64,000 bases of DNA, taken from positions 1,155,026 to 1,219,025 of the forward strand of contig NZ_CP113797.1 in assembly GCF_026802175.1 (NCBI RefSeq). Reading direction: 5' to 3'. Under the pieces are notes generated by a model. It was not told the origin of the DNA. It made no database searches and saw only the letters and a program-made list of their open reading frames with translations. Position 1 is the stretch's first letter. Each line of letters begins with the position of its first letter. This document shows positions 16,983 to 26,600 of the stretch, piece by piece. The DNA is from Thermocoleostomius sinensis A174. Lineage in GTDB: Bacteria; Cyanobacteriota; Cyanobacteriia; Elainellales; Elainellaceae. The translations under genes and the position numbers were made by a program.

Positions 16983-17891
16983 TCAAGGATGCAAGATACC
17001 GTCCGGCATCATAGTATCTCGCAGATTCGTAGTCGTAAGATTAGTATTGAATAGATTAGCCCGACTGAGCCTGGCTCCAGCCAAGTTCGTCCGATGTAGA
17101 TTGGCTCCTTGCAGATCGGCCTCGGTGAGGTTGGCGTTGCGCAGGTCAGCCCTGGACAGGTTGGCTCCACGGAGTTTGGCTCCCTGCAAGTTTGCCCCCA
17201 CCAAGTTGGCACGGCTGAGGTTGATCCAACTTAGATCGGCTCCTATTAAATTGGCTTCGATGAAATTGGCAGCAAAGGCATTTGCTCCTACTAATTGCGC
17301 GTCTATCAGAATTGTTTTGTAGAAGCTGGCCTTAGATAAATTGGCTTCCATGAGTTCCGATCGCCGCAAGTTCGCACGGCTGAGGGTAGCTCCACTGACG
17401 TTGACGGCAATCAGCAAGGCTCGATCGAACTCAGTGCGGGTCAAATTAGCGTCGCTCAGGTCGGCTCGGTTCAAGTTTGCGCCCCGCAAATCTGTACCAA
17501 TCAAATCGGCCAGGCTAAGGTCAGCATCCATCAGTTGGGCTTCACGCAGATCGGCACCGCGTAAACTGGCACCGCGTAGATCGGCTCCCGTTAAGTTTGC
17601 TCCAATTAAATGGGCATCTATCAATTCGGCTTCGGTAAGGTCAGCGTGGGTCAGGTCGGCTTCATAGAGATTGGCTTTGCTGAGCTTAGCATGACGCAGG
17701 GTTGCATTCCGTAGATTCGCTTCCAGAAGATAAGCACGTTTCAGATCTGTGTAGCTGAAGTCACCCCCCTGGAGATCGAACCCGCGTAGGTCCGCCTCGC
17801 TTAAATCTGGCTCAAGCTCAGGATGTTTGACTCGCCAGTCACTCCAAGCGGCAGTCCCCCATTTTAACAGCGCCAAATGTTCTGCAACCAT
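16983..17891 (-). CDS. Pentapeptide-repeat protein
   Basis: A 302-residue protein. After a short N-terminal segment (residues 1-35, with a WSDWR motif), residues about 36-295 form an uninterrupted run of roughly 50 A(D/N)LXX pentapeptides (for example ADLRG, ANLRN, ADLTH). These fold as a right-handed quadrilateral beta-helix. There is no signal peptide, so a cytosolic location is expected. Cyanobacteria carry many such proteins and most have unknown roles. The ATG at 17891 is unambiguous. It ends 28 bp from the dead IS5 fragment, facing it. Confidence 0.9.
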   Translation of the reverse strand: MVAEHLALLKWGTAAWSDWRVKHPELEPDLSEADLRGFDLQGGDFSYTDLKRAYLLEANLRNATLRHAKLSKANLYEADLTHADLTEAELIDAHLIGANLTGADLRGASLRGADLREAQLMDADLSLADLIGTDLRGANLNRADLSDANLTRTEFDRALLIAVNVSGATLSRANLRRSELMEANLSKASFYKTILIDAQLVGANAFAANFIEANLIGADLSWINLSRANLVGANLQGAKLRGANLSRADLRNANLTEADLQGANLHRTNLAGARLSRANLFNTNLTTTNLRDTMMPDGILHP

Positions 17892-18205
17892 CTCTACGAT
17901 TCCTATCTCTCATCGAGAAAGGATTGAAACTCATTAGATACGAGTGTACATGAACAGAATGGCGATCGGGGCAAGGTAAAGAGAAAGCTCCTTTACCTTA
18001 TCGGAAGAATTTCAAAATGCCCTAGCTGCCTGTAGAGAAAAAGTAGAGAATGATTCTATACCTTGACAGGCTGAACCTGCCGCTGTTCGTAGAATCTGCA
18101 AACCTTAACTAATTGCCCCGCTGCGATCGCCACCTCCCAATCTCAAGTATCACCCGCATAAAATGAGACACGTTTAGCTAAATTGATGGAAGGTTGATTT
18201 AGCAG
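17892..18205. other. Non-coding gap with one hairpin
   Basis: No credible gene. It holds the upstream region of the pentapeptide gene, a perfect 9-bp inverted repeat (17973-17999), a HIP1 octamer at 18123, and one isolated GGATTGAAAC string near 17921-17930 that looks like the end of a cyanobacterial CRISPR repeat but is not repeated. Confidence 0.6.
17973..17999. promoter_or_regulatory. Perfect 9-bp inverted repeat
   Basis: AAGGTAAAG at 17973-17981 pairs exactly with CTTTACCTT at 17991-17999 across a 9-base loop. It lies between two - strand genes, downstream of the 90-residue acidic protein and upstream of the pentapeptide gene. It could be a transcription terminator or an operator; no T-run follows it on either strand. 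Confidence 0.45.
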
Positions 18206-18478
18206 CTATACATCGGTTGACGGGTTCTCGCTATCTCGCATTAGATCTGAGCGCACATCCCGACGATCGTCAAGCATCTGTGGCGCAACGGCTGGGTTCG
18301 TCAGCAACTCTTGGGGATCACGATCGGAACCACCGCCATAGACCAGTTCCCTTACATCTACTATTTTTGCCTCTATGTTCATTTCTTGAGTCGCGCCATG
18401 CTCTGCGTCATGTTCCTCGACCATATCTGCTTGTTCAGAAGATCGCTTTGTGTTCTCATCTCTGACTTCATGATTCAT
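18206..18478 (-). CDS. Small acidic hypothetical protein
   Basis: A 90-residue, strongly acidic and hydrophilic protein with no membrane segment or known motif. The first 40 residues are rich in Glu, Asp, His and Asn. The second half has a GGGSDRDPQELL segment and several DD/DR pairs. I do not recognise the family. The gene is supported by a perfect GGAGGT four bases ahead of the ATG at 18478; a longer reading from a TTG at 18490 would overlap this ribosome-binding site and is rejected. It is surrounded by non-coding DNA on both sides, so it is probably a single-gene unit. Confidence 0.6.
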   Translation of the reverse strand: MNHEVRDENTKRSSEQADMVEEHDAEHGATQEMNIEAKIVDVRELVYGGGSDRDPQELLTNPAVAPQMLDDRRDVRSDLMRDSENPSTDV

Positions 18479-18550
18479 TGATACCTCCAATGACTACTTC
18501 AAAACGTCAAGCTGCTTTAGCTTAGGCAACTAAAAAATTGTTAAACCATG

Positions 18551-18666
18551 GAAAAACTCTATTCTTAAAAGCAACTTAAATGAGTGCCAGACTCTACTTA
18601 AACAAGTTCTACTTATTGAACATCTTGGCTCTCATGTTGCTGTGCTGTGCTAAGAATAGAGTTTTC
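18551..18666. repeat. 116-bp foldback (MITE-like) element
   Basis: The left arm at 18551-18567 (GAAAAACTCTATTCTTA) is complementary, apart from one extra A, to the right arm at 18651-18666 (TAAGAATAGAGTTTTC). Pairing continues inward imperfectly: AGCAAC, ATGAG and GCCA on the left match their complements on the right. The whole segment could form one long hairpin. No open reading frame lies inside. This is the pattern of a miniature inverted-repeat transposable element or a structured RNA. Confidence 0.6.
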
Positions 18667-18959
18667 TACCTCCGATTCAGAATCTAGATATTAGTTGAAG
18701 GTGTTTAGTTCTGCTGTCCCAAGCTAGGATGGACTGAGGGATTAGAGATAGTAGCTTTGACAGTGCCGATTGGCGAAAGATTTTTGGGGGGTTTTGCGCC
18801 TCGTTGATAAGGAATCAAAGGTCGAGATTTCATAATGCGTCAGACAGATAACTAGACAGCTCAATTACTGCAATAGTTCTAAGCTAACCATTGATTGATC
18901 GGATTGGGTTCTTTCTTTCGTTAGATTTTGCAACTCTACCCAACAATCGGGCGCGTAAA

Positions 18960-18976
18960 GGTGGGCAGTGCCCACC
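18960..18976. repeat. Short intergenic palindrome GGTGGGCA-G-TGCCCACC
   Basis: A perfect 8-bp inverted repeat around one central base. Closely similar GTGGGCA/TGCCCAC palindromes are common in cyanobacterial intergenic DNA, and a partial relative occurs near 42019. No function can be assigned. Confidence 0.6.
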
Positions 18977-19059
18977 CTAGCTAGACAAACCTCGATCGTC
19001 ACGAGTTCAACGTCTACATCAAAGAACTATCCAAGAACTTCCGCGAACTATTGATCACC

Positions 19060-19137
19060 CTATACCAGCCAATTGGTCAGCACCCAAATTCCTATCAGAG
19101 ATAAGAAAACCACTAACCAGGCTCTCCAAGTCGGCAT
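19060..19137 (-). CDS. Candidate 25-residue single-span membrane peptide
   Basis: On the - strand an ATG at 19137 opens a 25-codon frame ending at TAG 19060-19062. It starts MPTWRAW, runs through a continuous hydrophobic helix (VVFLSLIGIWVL) and ends TNWLV. An AGGAG sequence stands 8 bases ahead of the ATG, which is unusually good for a chance frame. Its size and one-helix design recall the small subunits of photosynthetic and respiratory complexes (Pet, Psb, Ndh or CydX-like), but it matches none that I recognise. Located alone in a long gap. Expression is unproven. Confidence 0.45.
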   Translation of the reverse strand: MPTWRAWLVVFLSLIGIWVLTNWLV

Positions 19138-19285
19138 TGGCTTTTCTCCTAAACGCTACCTTTCTATGATGCCAAGTTCGCCACTCTCTTTGTAGTATAA
19201 TGTAGTATAGTGTAAGATCACTATTGTCTAATAGTAGGATTACATGCGCTCGGTAGCACTGTACTCTACTGGTAGTAGTCTGCAA

Positions 19286-19313
19286 TTGACACTCGTATTG
19301 TGATGGTTATAAC
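19286..19313 (+). promoter_or_regulatory. Sigma70-like promoter upstream of the ABC-2 exporter
   Basis: TTGACA at 19286-19291 and TATAAC at 19308-19313 are separated by 16 bases, close to the housekeeping consensus. The annotated ATG begins only 3 bases after the -10 box, so a transcript from here would begin at or inside the start codon. Either translation starts further in, or the transcript is effectively leaderless, or the match is fortuitous. Confidence 0.5.
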
Positions 19314-19316
19314 ACT

Positions 19317-20252
19317 ATGCACACAACCCATGTACCAACCGAAGTGGAGGCTCTTGTCGCCTATGATCTGTGGAAATTGTACGGCGATCGACCCGTTGTA
19401 CAAGGGGTTAGCTTTACGCTAAATCCAGGAGAAATTGTAGGTCTTTTGGGACCCAATGGAGCCGGTAAAACTACAACGGTGGGAATGCTATATGGAGCGG
19501 TGGCTCCCAGCCGTGGGTTTGTCAAGCTTGGATCAACTCAGGTGCAGAGCAATGGTCGCTCAGCGCGAGCAAAAATGGGAATTGTGACACAGGAAGATAA
19601 CCTCGATCCAGATTTCTCAGTGATTGAGAACTTGATTCACTTTGCCCATCACTATCACATTGTCGGTAAAGCGGCTCGCGAACGAGCTGGTGAACTGTTA
19701 GCAACTGTAGATTTACAAGAGTATGCCCGTCAATCGATCGATGAGTTATCAGGTGGTATGAAGCGGCGTTTAGTCTTAGCTCGAGCACTGATTAATCAAC
19801 CACAGGTCGTATTTTTGGATGAACCAACCACCGGGCTTGATCCCGATGCGCGTCAGGAGTTTTGGAAGTTGGTGAGTTATCTCAAACAGCAAGGCTGTAG
19901 CGTGCTGTTGACAACGCACTACATGGACGAGGCTCAACGCCTGTGCGATCGGCTATTGTTGCTGCAACAAGGACAGGTAATTGACCAAGGTACTCCAACT
20001 GAGCTAATTGCCCGCACAGTAGGTCGGGAAGTGGTAGAACTTGAAGGGGTTGATCAGGCTCAGTTACACGCGGTTGTCAAACAAGCTGGAACTTGGTATC
20101 GACCGTTTGGCAGTGGGTATCTCGTTGCTCTGCCGAGCGAGTCTACTCATTTGTGGGAACAACTCAGTTCCCTGCAACCGCACCGCTTGACCCGTCGCCT
20201 AGCTAACTTAGAAGACGTATTCCTTCATCTCACAGGAAAAGTACTGCAATGA
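19317..20252 (+). CDS. ABC-2 exporter ATP-binding protein (NodI/DrrA-like)
   Basis: A 311-residue ATPase. Walker A GPNGAGKTT (about 44-52), signature LSGGMKRR (about 144-151), Walker B VFLDEPTTGLDP, H-loop TTHYMDEA. The C-terminal region (about 225-305) carries the extension seen in NodI/DrrA-type subunits, including LEDVFLHLTG. It powers an exporter formed with the next gene, which overlaps it by 4 bp (ATGA). A substrate cannot be inferred; relatives export lipo-oligosaccharides, drugs or lipids. The first 12 residues are unconserved and the start may lie slightly downstream. Confidence 0.92.
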   Translation: MHTTHVPTEVEALVAYDLWKLYGDRPVVQGVSFTLNPGEIVGLLGPNGAGKTTTVGMLYGAVAPSRGFVKLGSTQVQSNGRSARAKMGIVTQEDNLDPDFSVIENLIHFAHHYHIVGKAARERAGELLATVDLQEYARQSIDELSGGMKRRLVLARALINQPQVVFLDEPTTGLDPDARQEFWKLVSYLKQQGCSVLLTTHYMDEAQRLCDRLLLLQQGQVIDQGTPTELIARTVGREVVELEGVDQAQLHAVVKQAGTWYRPFGSGYLVALPSESTHLWEQLSSLQPHRLTRRLANLEDVFLHLTGKVLQ

Positions 20253-21028
20253 AATCACCATCCTTCACTGTTTGGGGCGTTTACTCGGTTTGGCATCGCC
20301 ATGCCAAAGTGTATCAACGTACCTGGTTAGTCAACTGTCTTCCTCCCCTCTCAGAACCGATCGTCTACCTAGTGGCTTTTGGCTATGGACTGACTCCACT
20401 GGTAGGAGACGTAATCTATGGGAATCAAGCTGTGCCTTATCTTCAGTTTATTGCACCCGCCATGATGGCGATCGGAATTTTGTTTCAGTCGTTTTTTGAA
20501 GGAGCTTACGCTAGCTTTATTCGCTTAAATTTTCAGAAAACCTGGCAAGCCTTACTGACGGCTCCCTTAAGCTTCACAGATGTGTTTGTAGGCGATTGGC
20601 TCTGGGCAACAACCAAGGGCATGATTGCCGGAATACTTACTGGATTAATTGCGGTCATTTGGGGCTTATATTCTGGCTGGAATTTGTTCCTATCTTTACC
20701 AATTATGCTGCTGGGAAGCATGGTATTTGGAGCAATGGGGCTGCTGACGGCTGGCTCGGTTCGCCAAATTGATCAAATCAACATTCCTATCTTTTTGTTG
20801 ATTATTCCCATGTTTACCCTTTGCGGCACCTACTTTCCTCGCGATACGCTTCCTCCTATCTTGAACCATATCGCTACTGTATTGCCATTATCTTCTCTCA
20901 TTGATCTTCTGCGTTGGAATTTAGGCTTATCAGCGTGGTGGTGGCTCCAAGTTCTGTGGCTTGTGAGTTTGATGATTGTTTTTGTTACCTTGGCGGTTCG
21001 CAAAATCTATCCTTTGTTAATCAAGTGA
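20249..21028 (+). CDS. ABC-2 exporter permease (NodJ-like)
   Basis: A 259-residue inner-membrane protein with six predicted helices. The ABC-2 signature is seen in the central and last parts (NFQKTWQALLTAPLSFTDVFVGDWLW and the motif GTYFPRDTLPP, followed by PLSSLIDLLR); these match the NodJ/DrrB group. Its start codon overlaps the stop of the ATPase gene in an ATGA, indicating translational coupling. The pair should form a two-subunit exporter. Confidence 0.92.
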   Translation: MKSPSFTVWGVYSVWHRHAKVYQRTWLVNCLPPLSEPIVYLVAFGYGLTPLVGDVIYGNQAVPYLQFIAPAMMAIGILFQSFFEGAYASFIRLNFQKTWQALLTAPLSFTDVFVGDWLWATTKGMIAGILTGLIAVIWGLYSGWNLFLSLPIMLLGSMVFGAMGLLTAGSVRQIDQINIPIFLLIIPMFTLCGTYFPRDTLPPILNHIATVLPLSSLIDLLRWNLGLSAWWWLQVLWLVSLMIVFVTLAVRKIYPLLIK

Positions 21029-21089
21029 TTTGTTACATCAGGATGGTCATTTGCGGATATTAAGCCCCATACTTTTGTTCTACTTAAAC

Positions 21090-22484
21090 TTACCAGTTGA
21101 GAACTTTACCACGCAATCCGGCAGGAGCAGCGATACCGTATCGAGCCAGTAGGGACGGCAAAATATCATAGAGTTGTGCATTCTCGATCGCTTGTCCTTG
21201 TTTAGGCTGATTAGGATCATAGAAAATCATGAGACCATACTGAGCATGGTTGGCATCATCCGGACCTGTATCGTTATCGGTGGTATGCAAAGCTGAATGC
21301 CCAACTGTCCCGATCGAACGCCAGGCTAAATCTGCGAAATATACCAACAGATCGGGAGCAATACCGCGCACTTTCTGATAGATTTGCTGCGGCTTAAACG
21401 CTTTTGTCCCAAGGATCTGTCCTTCTGGATCGGGAATCGTTGCTAGTTGCTCTGCTAAGCGCGATCGTTCTGTTTCGTAGTCTGCTAAGGGAATAATGCC
21501 CTGCGGTTCTCGGCCTTTAACATTGAGAAAAATGCGCCCATAATAGCCACCCGCCCCCCAAGCGCGAGTTTGGCTCCAGTCCACCTCAAGCTCATCCAGC
21601 GAAGTTGGTTCAGTCGGCATCGATTTTAGCACCAGATAGCCTTGTTGAATCAGCCATTCGTTCAAACAGACTCCGCCCAGCAACGGTCGTGCTCCGTGAT
21701 CGGAAACCACTAACACAGCCGTATCAGGGCTGCATCGGTTTAGTAGTTCACCCACCCGCTGATCCACATAGCAGTAATAGTCATGAATGGCGTTAGCGTA
21801 GGGCGAATTTGGTTCGTGTTGTGGATGGCTAGCGTCCATCGATTTCCAGAACGAATGATGAATGCGATCGACACCCATATCAACCAGCATCAGAAAGTCG
21901 GGAGCTTCTTGCTCAATCAGCTTTTCAGCCAGCGTAAATCGCTGGTCACACAATTTATAGATGTTGCTGAGAATCTGAGCCTTGTCGTTCGATCGAAAAT
22001 CAGGCACATCCAACATAAACTCTGGCATCCATTCCTTGATTTGATTAGCCAATTCAGGGGGATGAGTAAAGGGCGCATCTTGCCCGCGCGTAAGAAAACA
22101 GGAGACCAGTAAACCATTCACTGCATATGGAGGGGATGTACCTGGAACACTGAGGGTAACAACCTTCCAACCCTGTTCACCCAGAATGTCCCATAAGCGC
22201 GGAACTTTTACAGCGCGTCCGTCCGAAATCGACATACTGCTATAGCTGCGATTGCTGCGGTTCCGGAAGCCGTAAATACCCAATTCACCAGGATCGCGTC
22301 CACTCATCATGCAACTCCAAGCTGGAACGGTAATGGCTGGAATACTGCTCTCTAGATGACCATAGCTGCCGTGTGTCATCAATCGGGACAGATTCGGCAA
22401 GTCCGATCGCCAGCGATCGAAAACCAGCGACGGTTCCATGCAGTCTAATCCAATGATGATAAGTTTTGGAGAGGCAGATGACAT
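21090..22484 (-). CDS. Alkaline-phosphatase-superfamily phosphodiesterase/nucleotide pyrophosphatase-like enzyme
   Basis: 464 residues of the type I phosphodiesterase/nucleotide pyrophosphatase family. The two-metal site can be read: Asp14 in GLDCMEP, the nucleophile Thr52 in ITVPAWS, an Asp/His pair in MGVDRIHHSFW, the DH pair in VVSDHGARPL, and a late His in DDANHAQYG. No signal peptide, so it is probably cytosolic. The family hydrolyses phosphodiester or pyrophosphate bonds in nucleotides, lipids or sugars; substrate unknown. It is convergent with the ABC-2 exporter genes and not clearly in an operon. Confidence 0.88.
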   Translation of the reverse strand: MSSASPKLIIIGLDCMEPSLVFDRWRSDLPNLSRLMTHGSYGHLESSIPAITVPAWSCMMSGRDPGELGIYGFRNRSNRSYSSMSISDGRAVKVPRLWDILGEQGWKVVTLSVPGTSPPYAVNGLLVSCFLTRGQDAPFTHPPELANQIKEWMPEFMLDVPDFRSNDKAQILSNIYKLCDQRFTLAEKLIEQEAPDFLMLVDMGVDRIHHSFWKSMDASHPQHEPNSPYANAIHDYYCYVDQRVGELLNRCSPDTAVLVVSDHGARPLLGGVCLNEWLIQQGYLVLKSMPTEPTSLDELEVDWSQTRAWGAGGYYGRIFLNVKGREPQGIIPLADYETERSRLAEQLATIPDPEGQILGTKAFKPQQIYQKVRGIAPDLLVYFADLAWRSIGTVGHSALHTTDNDTGPDDANHAQYGLMIFYDPNQPKQGQAIENAQLYDILPSLLARYGIAAPAGLRGKVLNW

Positions 22485-22618
22485 GGTGCAAGCGTCCTCA
22501 GCAATGTTTGTCTAATTCTAGCGTTCATCTTTGCATAAGCTTGGGGAGCCAGAAATCAGAAATGCTTCTGACAACTGACTCCCGGAATTGAACTTTAATT
22601 ACTTCTACCTAGCGAGAT

Positions 22619-23449
22619 TTACTTCTCTAGCGGATAGATTTCATTCGCTACGATAACAGGTCTATCAGCATAATCTTGCTCAAGCTGCTGTTGCAATTCA
22701 GCGTCCCAACCAAACTGCTGCTGAAGCGCCGCTGCATCAAAGGGGCTAGGTTCGCCTGTTACGACCACCCTATCTAGCTCATCAGGATTTTCTTGTAGCG
22801 GTTGCTGGCTTAGCACCAAAATCTCACCCCCGCCTAATCCGTCACCTGTCAGTCGATAAGTATTAGGACCCAGTTCCTCAATACCTCCTTCAAGAGCGAT
22901 CGTTTGATTGTAGAAAGCATCTGGGTTGTCGCTCAATTCATTAGGACTGGGGGACAGGGCCGCTGTCTCAGCCACAATTAAGGGTCTGCCTTCATAATCG
23001 GCATAGTCAGTTTCGGGAATAGTGAGATTAAGTTGTTGTGCTTCGTCAGCTGTGAACTGACGGACTTCTCCAGTTACTTGAATACTGTCAACAACATCAT
23101 CTTCGGCTGGCAATGCAAAACCTTCTGGTAGCACAACCAAAATTTCCTCTCCGTTGAAGAACCCTTCACTTTCCAGTTCCACAACATTTGTGGTGAGACG
23201 CTCGTTAATGTCACCACGAATGGTCACTGTTTGGCCTAACAACTCTTCTGGATTTTGCGATACATCTTCCGAAGTAACAGGAGCTTGTGGTTCTGTTTGA
23301 GCTTCAGTTTGTGGCTCGGTTTGAGGAGCAGTCTGAGTCTGGGTTTGCGGCTGTCCACAGGCAGCTACGATCGCAGCCATTAAGACCAAGCCACTACCCA
23401 AACCGAGCTTAGTGCGATTAAATTTGCGTGTGTTATGTGATTCAACCAT
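22619..23449 (-). CDS. Lipoprotein with two tandem similar domains
   Basis: 276 residues. A lipoprotein signal peptide ends at Cys31 (AAIVAAC). A low-complexity Gln/Thr/Pro/Glu linker follows (about 33-60). Two related beta-rich segments follow: about 62-150, beginning VSQNPEELLGQTVTIRGDI, and about 165-272, beginning LSDNPDAFYNQTIALEGGI. Each has a VTGE motif and ends with a PLIVAE or PVIVANE strand. The duplicated shape suggests small OB-like barrels. The function is unknown. The ATG has AGGAGGG 8 bases upstream, so the start is firm. Confidence 0.7.
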   Translation of the reverse strand: MVESHNTRKFNRTKLGLGSGLVLMAAIVAACGQPQTQTQTAPQTEPQTEAQTEPQAPVTSEDVSQNPEELLGQTVTIRGDINERLTTNVVELESEGFFNGEEILVVLPEGFALPAEDDVVDSIQVTGEVRQFTADEAQQLNLTIPETDYADYEGRPLIVAETAALSPSPNELSDNPDAFYNQTIALEGGIEELGPNTYRLTGDGLGGGEILVLSQQPLQENPDELDRVVVTGEPSPFDAAALQQQFGWDAELQQQLEQDYADRPVIVANEIYPLEK

Positions 23450-23642
23450 GGAATTACCCTCCTATTCAGCATTGCAGGTTAGAGAACGAAACAGACAAGT
23501 GAACCAATGCTGCACGTCTGTTCAAACTAGTTCACTGTTCACTAACCTGCATCTATGCTCTGAGCTACTGCTTTGTTTCATTAAGTCTAGGTTAAGGAAT
23601 GTTCTGCTTTGTGCCGTCTTCCTAGAGGGAGACTCTAAATAA

Positions 23643-23664
23643 TTTCTGCCTAAAGTGGCAGAAA
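23643..23664 (-). terminator. Hairpin terminator after the polyketide synthase
   Basis: TTTCTGCC at 23643-23650 pairs with GGCAGAAA at 23657-23664 over a 6-base loop, directly after the TAG of the polyketide synthase. On the - strand it is followed by TTATTTAG. It fits an intrinsic terminator, although the T-run is interrupted. Confidence 0.6.
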
Positions 23665-23666
23665 CG

Positions 23667-26600
23667 CTAAATGTGCTGCTCCGAAGTATTCCCTATTCTC
23701 TCCACCCAGTGAATGGCATCGGCTACTCGATCGATTGTTTCATGAATTTGCTCTTCACTGTGCAGACAAGAAACAAAGAAGCGTAACCGGGCCGCATGGT
23801 AAGGAACCGATGGATATACCATTGGCTGAACATGAATACCTTGTGCCTGTAGGCGATGGGATAACTGCACGGCTTTGTGTGGTTCACCGACAATCACAGG
23901 AATAATCGGCGAATTGTGGCTAGCCCCTGTGTTAAGGTTGTGTTGTTTTGCTAAGGTTAAAAACAAATTGGCTCGATCGTGTAATTGTTTTACTCGTTCG
24001 GGTTCTTGCTTCAATAAGCGAATGGAAGCAAGGGCCGCCGCTGCGTTAGCTGGAGACATGCCCACGCTGAAGACAAATCCTGGTGCGGTATATTTCAGAT
24101 AGGTGACGATCGCTTGGCTGGCGGCAATGTAGCCACCGCAGCTAGCGAATGATTTGCTCAGAGTTCCCATCCACAAATCTACCTGCGTTGAATCCATTTG
24201 AAAGTGTTCAGCGACGCCTCGACCCCGGTTTCCCAAGACTCCAATGGAATGGGCTTCATCTACCAGCAATAAGCTTTTGTAGTGGTGCTTTAGACTGACA
24301 ATTTCTGGTAATGGTGCAATATCACCATCGGTACTATAAAGGCCCTCAATAGCGATTAAAGTTTTCTCATAATGGTGACGATGCTGGGACAAAATTTGTT
24401 CTAACGATTGCCAATCATTGTGAGGAAAATTCATTACAGCCGCCCCAGACAAGGCACAACCCTCGCGAATGCTGTTGTGGCTGAGGGCATCACAAAGAAT
24501 CAAATCTCGTTCACCCAATAAGTGTCCAATCGTGGTGACGTTAGTGGAATGCCCGCCAACATAAGCAATGCAATCTTCAGTTCCTAGGAAGCTAGCAATT
24601 TCTTGTTCTAGTTCTCGGTGAATGGGGCGTTCTCCCGACACAACACGACTTGCGGAAACCGACGTACCATAGCGATCGATTGCAGCTTTCACTGCTTGAA
24701 TTACGATCGGATCTCCTGACATGCCTAAATAGTTGTAGCTAGAGTAGTTAATTAAGGTTTGATCATTGACACAAGTTGTATCTCTAGCTGTTCCTTGTTG
24801 CACAACAAAGAAAGGATTGCCCAGTTCTTTTAGCCGATCTAAATCTTTTTGAAGATTTTGATATTCTATAGATTTATCAAACTGATAATATCCTTCAGGG
24901 ATATACGATAACTGGGCTGAATGAAGTAGTAGAGGCAGAGCGGACTGAGTGGAGTTGGCTGATCGATCACTTTTGGATTCAATATGTTTGGATTGATTAG
25001 ACTGATCTTGGTTTAATCGGTTGATTTTGTATATATCTGTCGATGAACTAGATGGAGACAAGTTTGATCCTGCAATGGTAATAGGGATTTCCAGGATAGT
25101 TTTCAGCAAATGGTTCGCCAATAATTCTACTGTGGGATAATCGAACGTCAGAGTCTGGGGAATGGTATAGTTCAAACTAGTTTGCAACCGATTATTAAAT
25201 TCCACTGCCATAAGAGAATCCATGCCCAAATCAGCAAAATTCTCCTGTGGATCAATCAAGTCAGGGGAGCTAAATCCAAGTACTTTGGACAATTGCATCC
25301 GCAGATGATCTTGTAGTAGCAGCAATCGATCGCTCGGTCCCATCCTCTCAAGCTGTTGCAACAATTCCGATCGCGGTTGTGTCGTTGAGGCGGTTGAGGC
25401 AATCCGTGTGGTTGATGCCAAAGCTGACAGAAAAGTAGATGATGCCATTGGATTCGCCTCTAGAAATATTGCCCAGTCCACAGGCAAAACACCAACTTGA
25501 GTATGACGTTGTCTCAGTAGCGTTTCTAGCACCTGCAATCCTTGTTGTGGGTCAATTTGCTTCAGTCCTTGCGACGATAGTCGGGACTGATAGCGATCAG
25601 TCAACTCGGCTGCCATACCGCTCTTAGCCCAAGGTCCCCAGTTAATGCTCAGACCGGGTAGCCCGATCTGACGGCGATGGTGCATGAGCGCATCCATGAA
25701 TGCATTCGCAGCCGCATAGCTACCCTGTCCGGGTGAGCCAAGCAGCGACGCGATCGAGGAAAAGCAAACAAAGAAGTCCAACGGCAGATTTTGCGAAGCT
25801 TGATGCAGATTCCATGTGCCCGTCACCTTAGGAGCCAAGACTTGCTGGAACCGCTGCCACGATAGCTGCTGCAAAACTCCATCATCCAGCACGCCTGCCG
25901 CGTGAATAATGCCCCGAATTGGCACAGTGGAGCTTAACAAACGATCGACTTCTTCCCGTTGCGATATATCAGCTTGAGCAATCACAATATTAGCTCCAGA
26001 CTGCTCTAATTGCTGAATCGTTTGCATGGCTGAGGCTGAGGGCGATCGACGGCTAGCTAAAATTAAGTGCGTTGCGCCCTGCCGTACCAACCATTGCGCT
26101 ACCTGCAATCCCAGCGCTCCTAATCCTCCTGTGATCAGATAACTACTCTCAGATTGGACAATCCACGCAGATGCAGGTGGGGGCACCGTCAGCACCACTT
26201 TGCCAATGTGCTTCGCTTGTGCCATATAGCGAAAAGCCGCAGGAGCCGATTCGATTGGAAACACCGTATGGGGTAACGGATGCAAGCTGCCCTGATCAAA
26301 CAACGGCATCAAGGCTTGCAGCAGATCAGCGATCATTGCGGGAGTTTGACGCGCCACCTCCAGTAAATCGAACGGAAAATAGGCAACGTCCGATCGTGCT
26401 TGTCGTACCTGCTCGGTGCTCCAGATACCAATCTTGCCAATTTCGACAAAGCGCCCCTTGGGGGCAAGAATAGCCAAACTTTGGGCAATAAAATCCCCGT
26501 TGAGGCTATTTAGCACCACATCCACGCCACGTCCTTGGGTAAGACGCAAAATCTGATCGGCAAACTCCAAATCACGAGAATTGAATAGGTGGGTGATACC

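Larger units (their letters stand above)
18479..19316. other. Long mostly non-coding gap
   Basis: An 838-bp stretch without a conventional gene. It contains a foldback element (18551-18666), a GGTGGGCA-type palindrome (18960-18976), a candidate 25-residue membrane peptide on the - strand (19060-19137), an AT-rich stretch with TAGTAT repeats (about 19193-19212) and a promoter-like sequence (19286-19313). The other parts show nothing recognisable. Confidence 0.65.

Noticed and set aside
17899-17931. GGATTGAAAC-ending string resembling a CRISPR repeat end
   Set aside because: Only one copy is present; no second repeat at a 60-80 bp period and no cas genes nearby.
18206-18490. Longer TTG-started version of the acidic protein
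   Set aside because: The GGAGGT ribosome-binding site lies inside the extension and points to the ATG at 18478.
19055-19285. 76-residue - strand frame over the small-peptide region
   Set aside because: Unconserved composition; the shorter frame with a good ribosome-binding site in another register is more credible.
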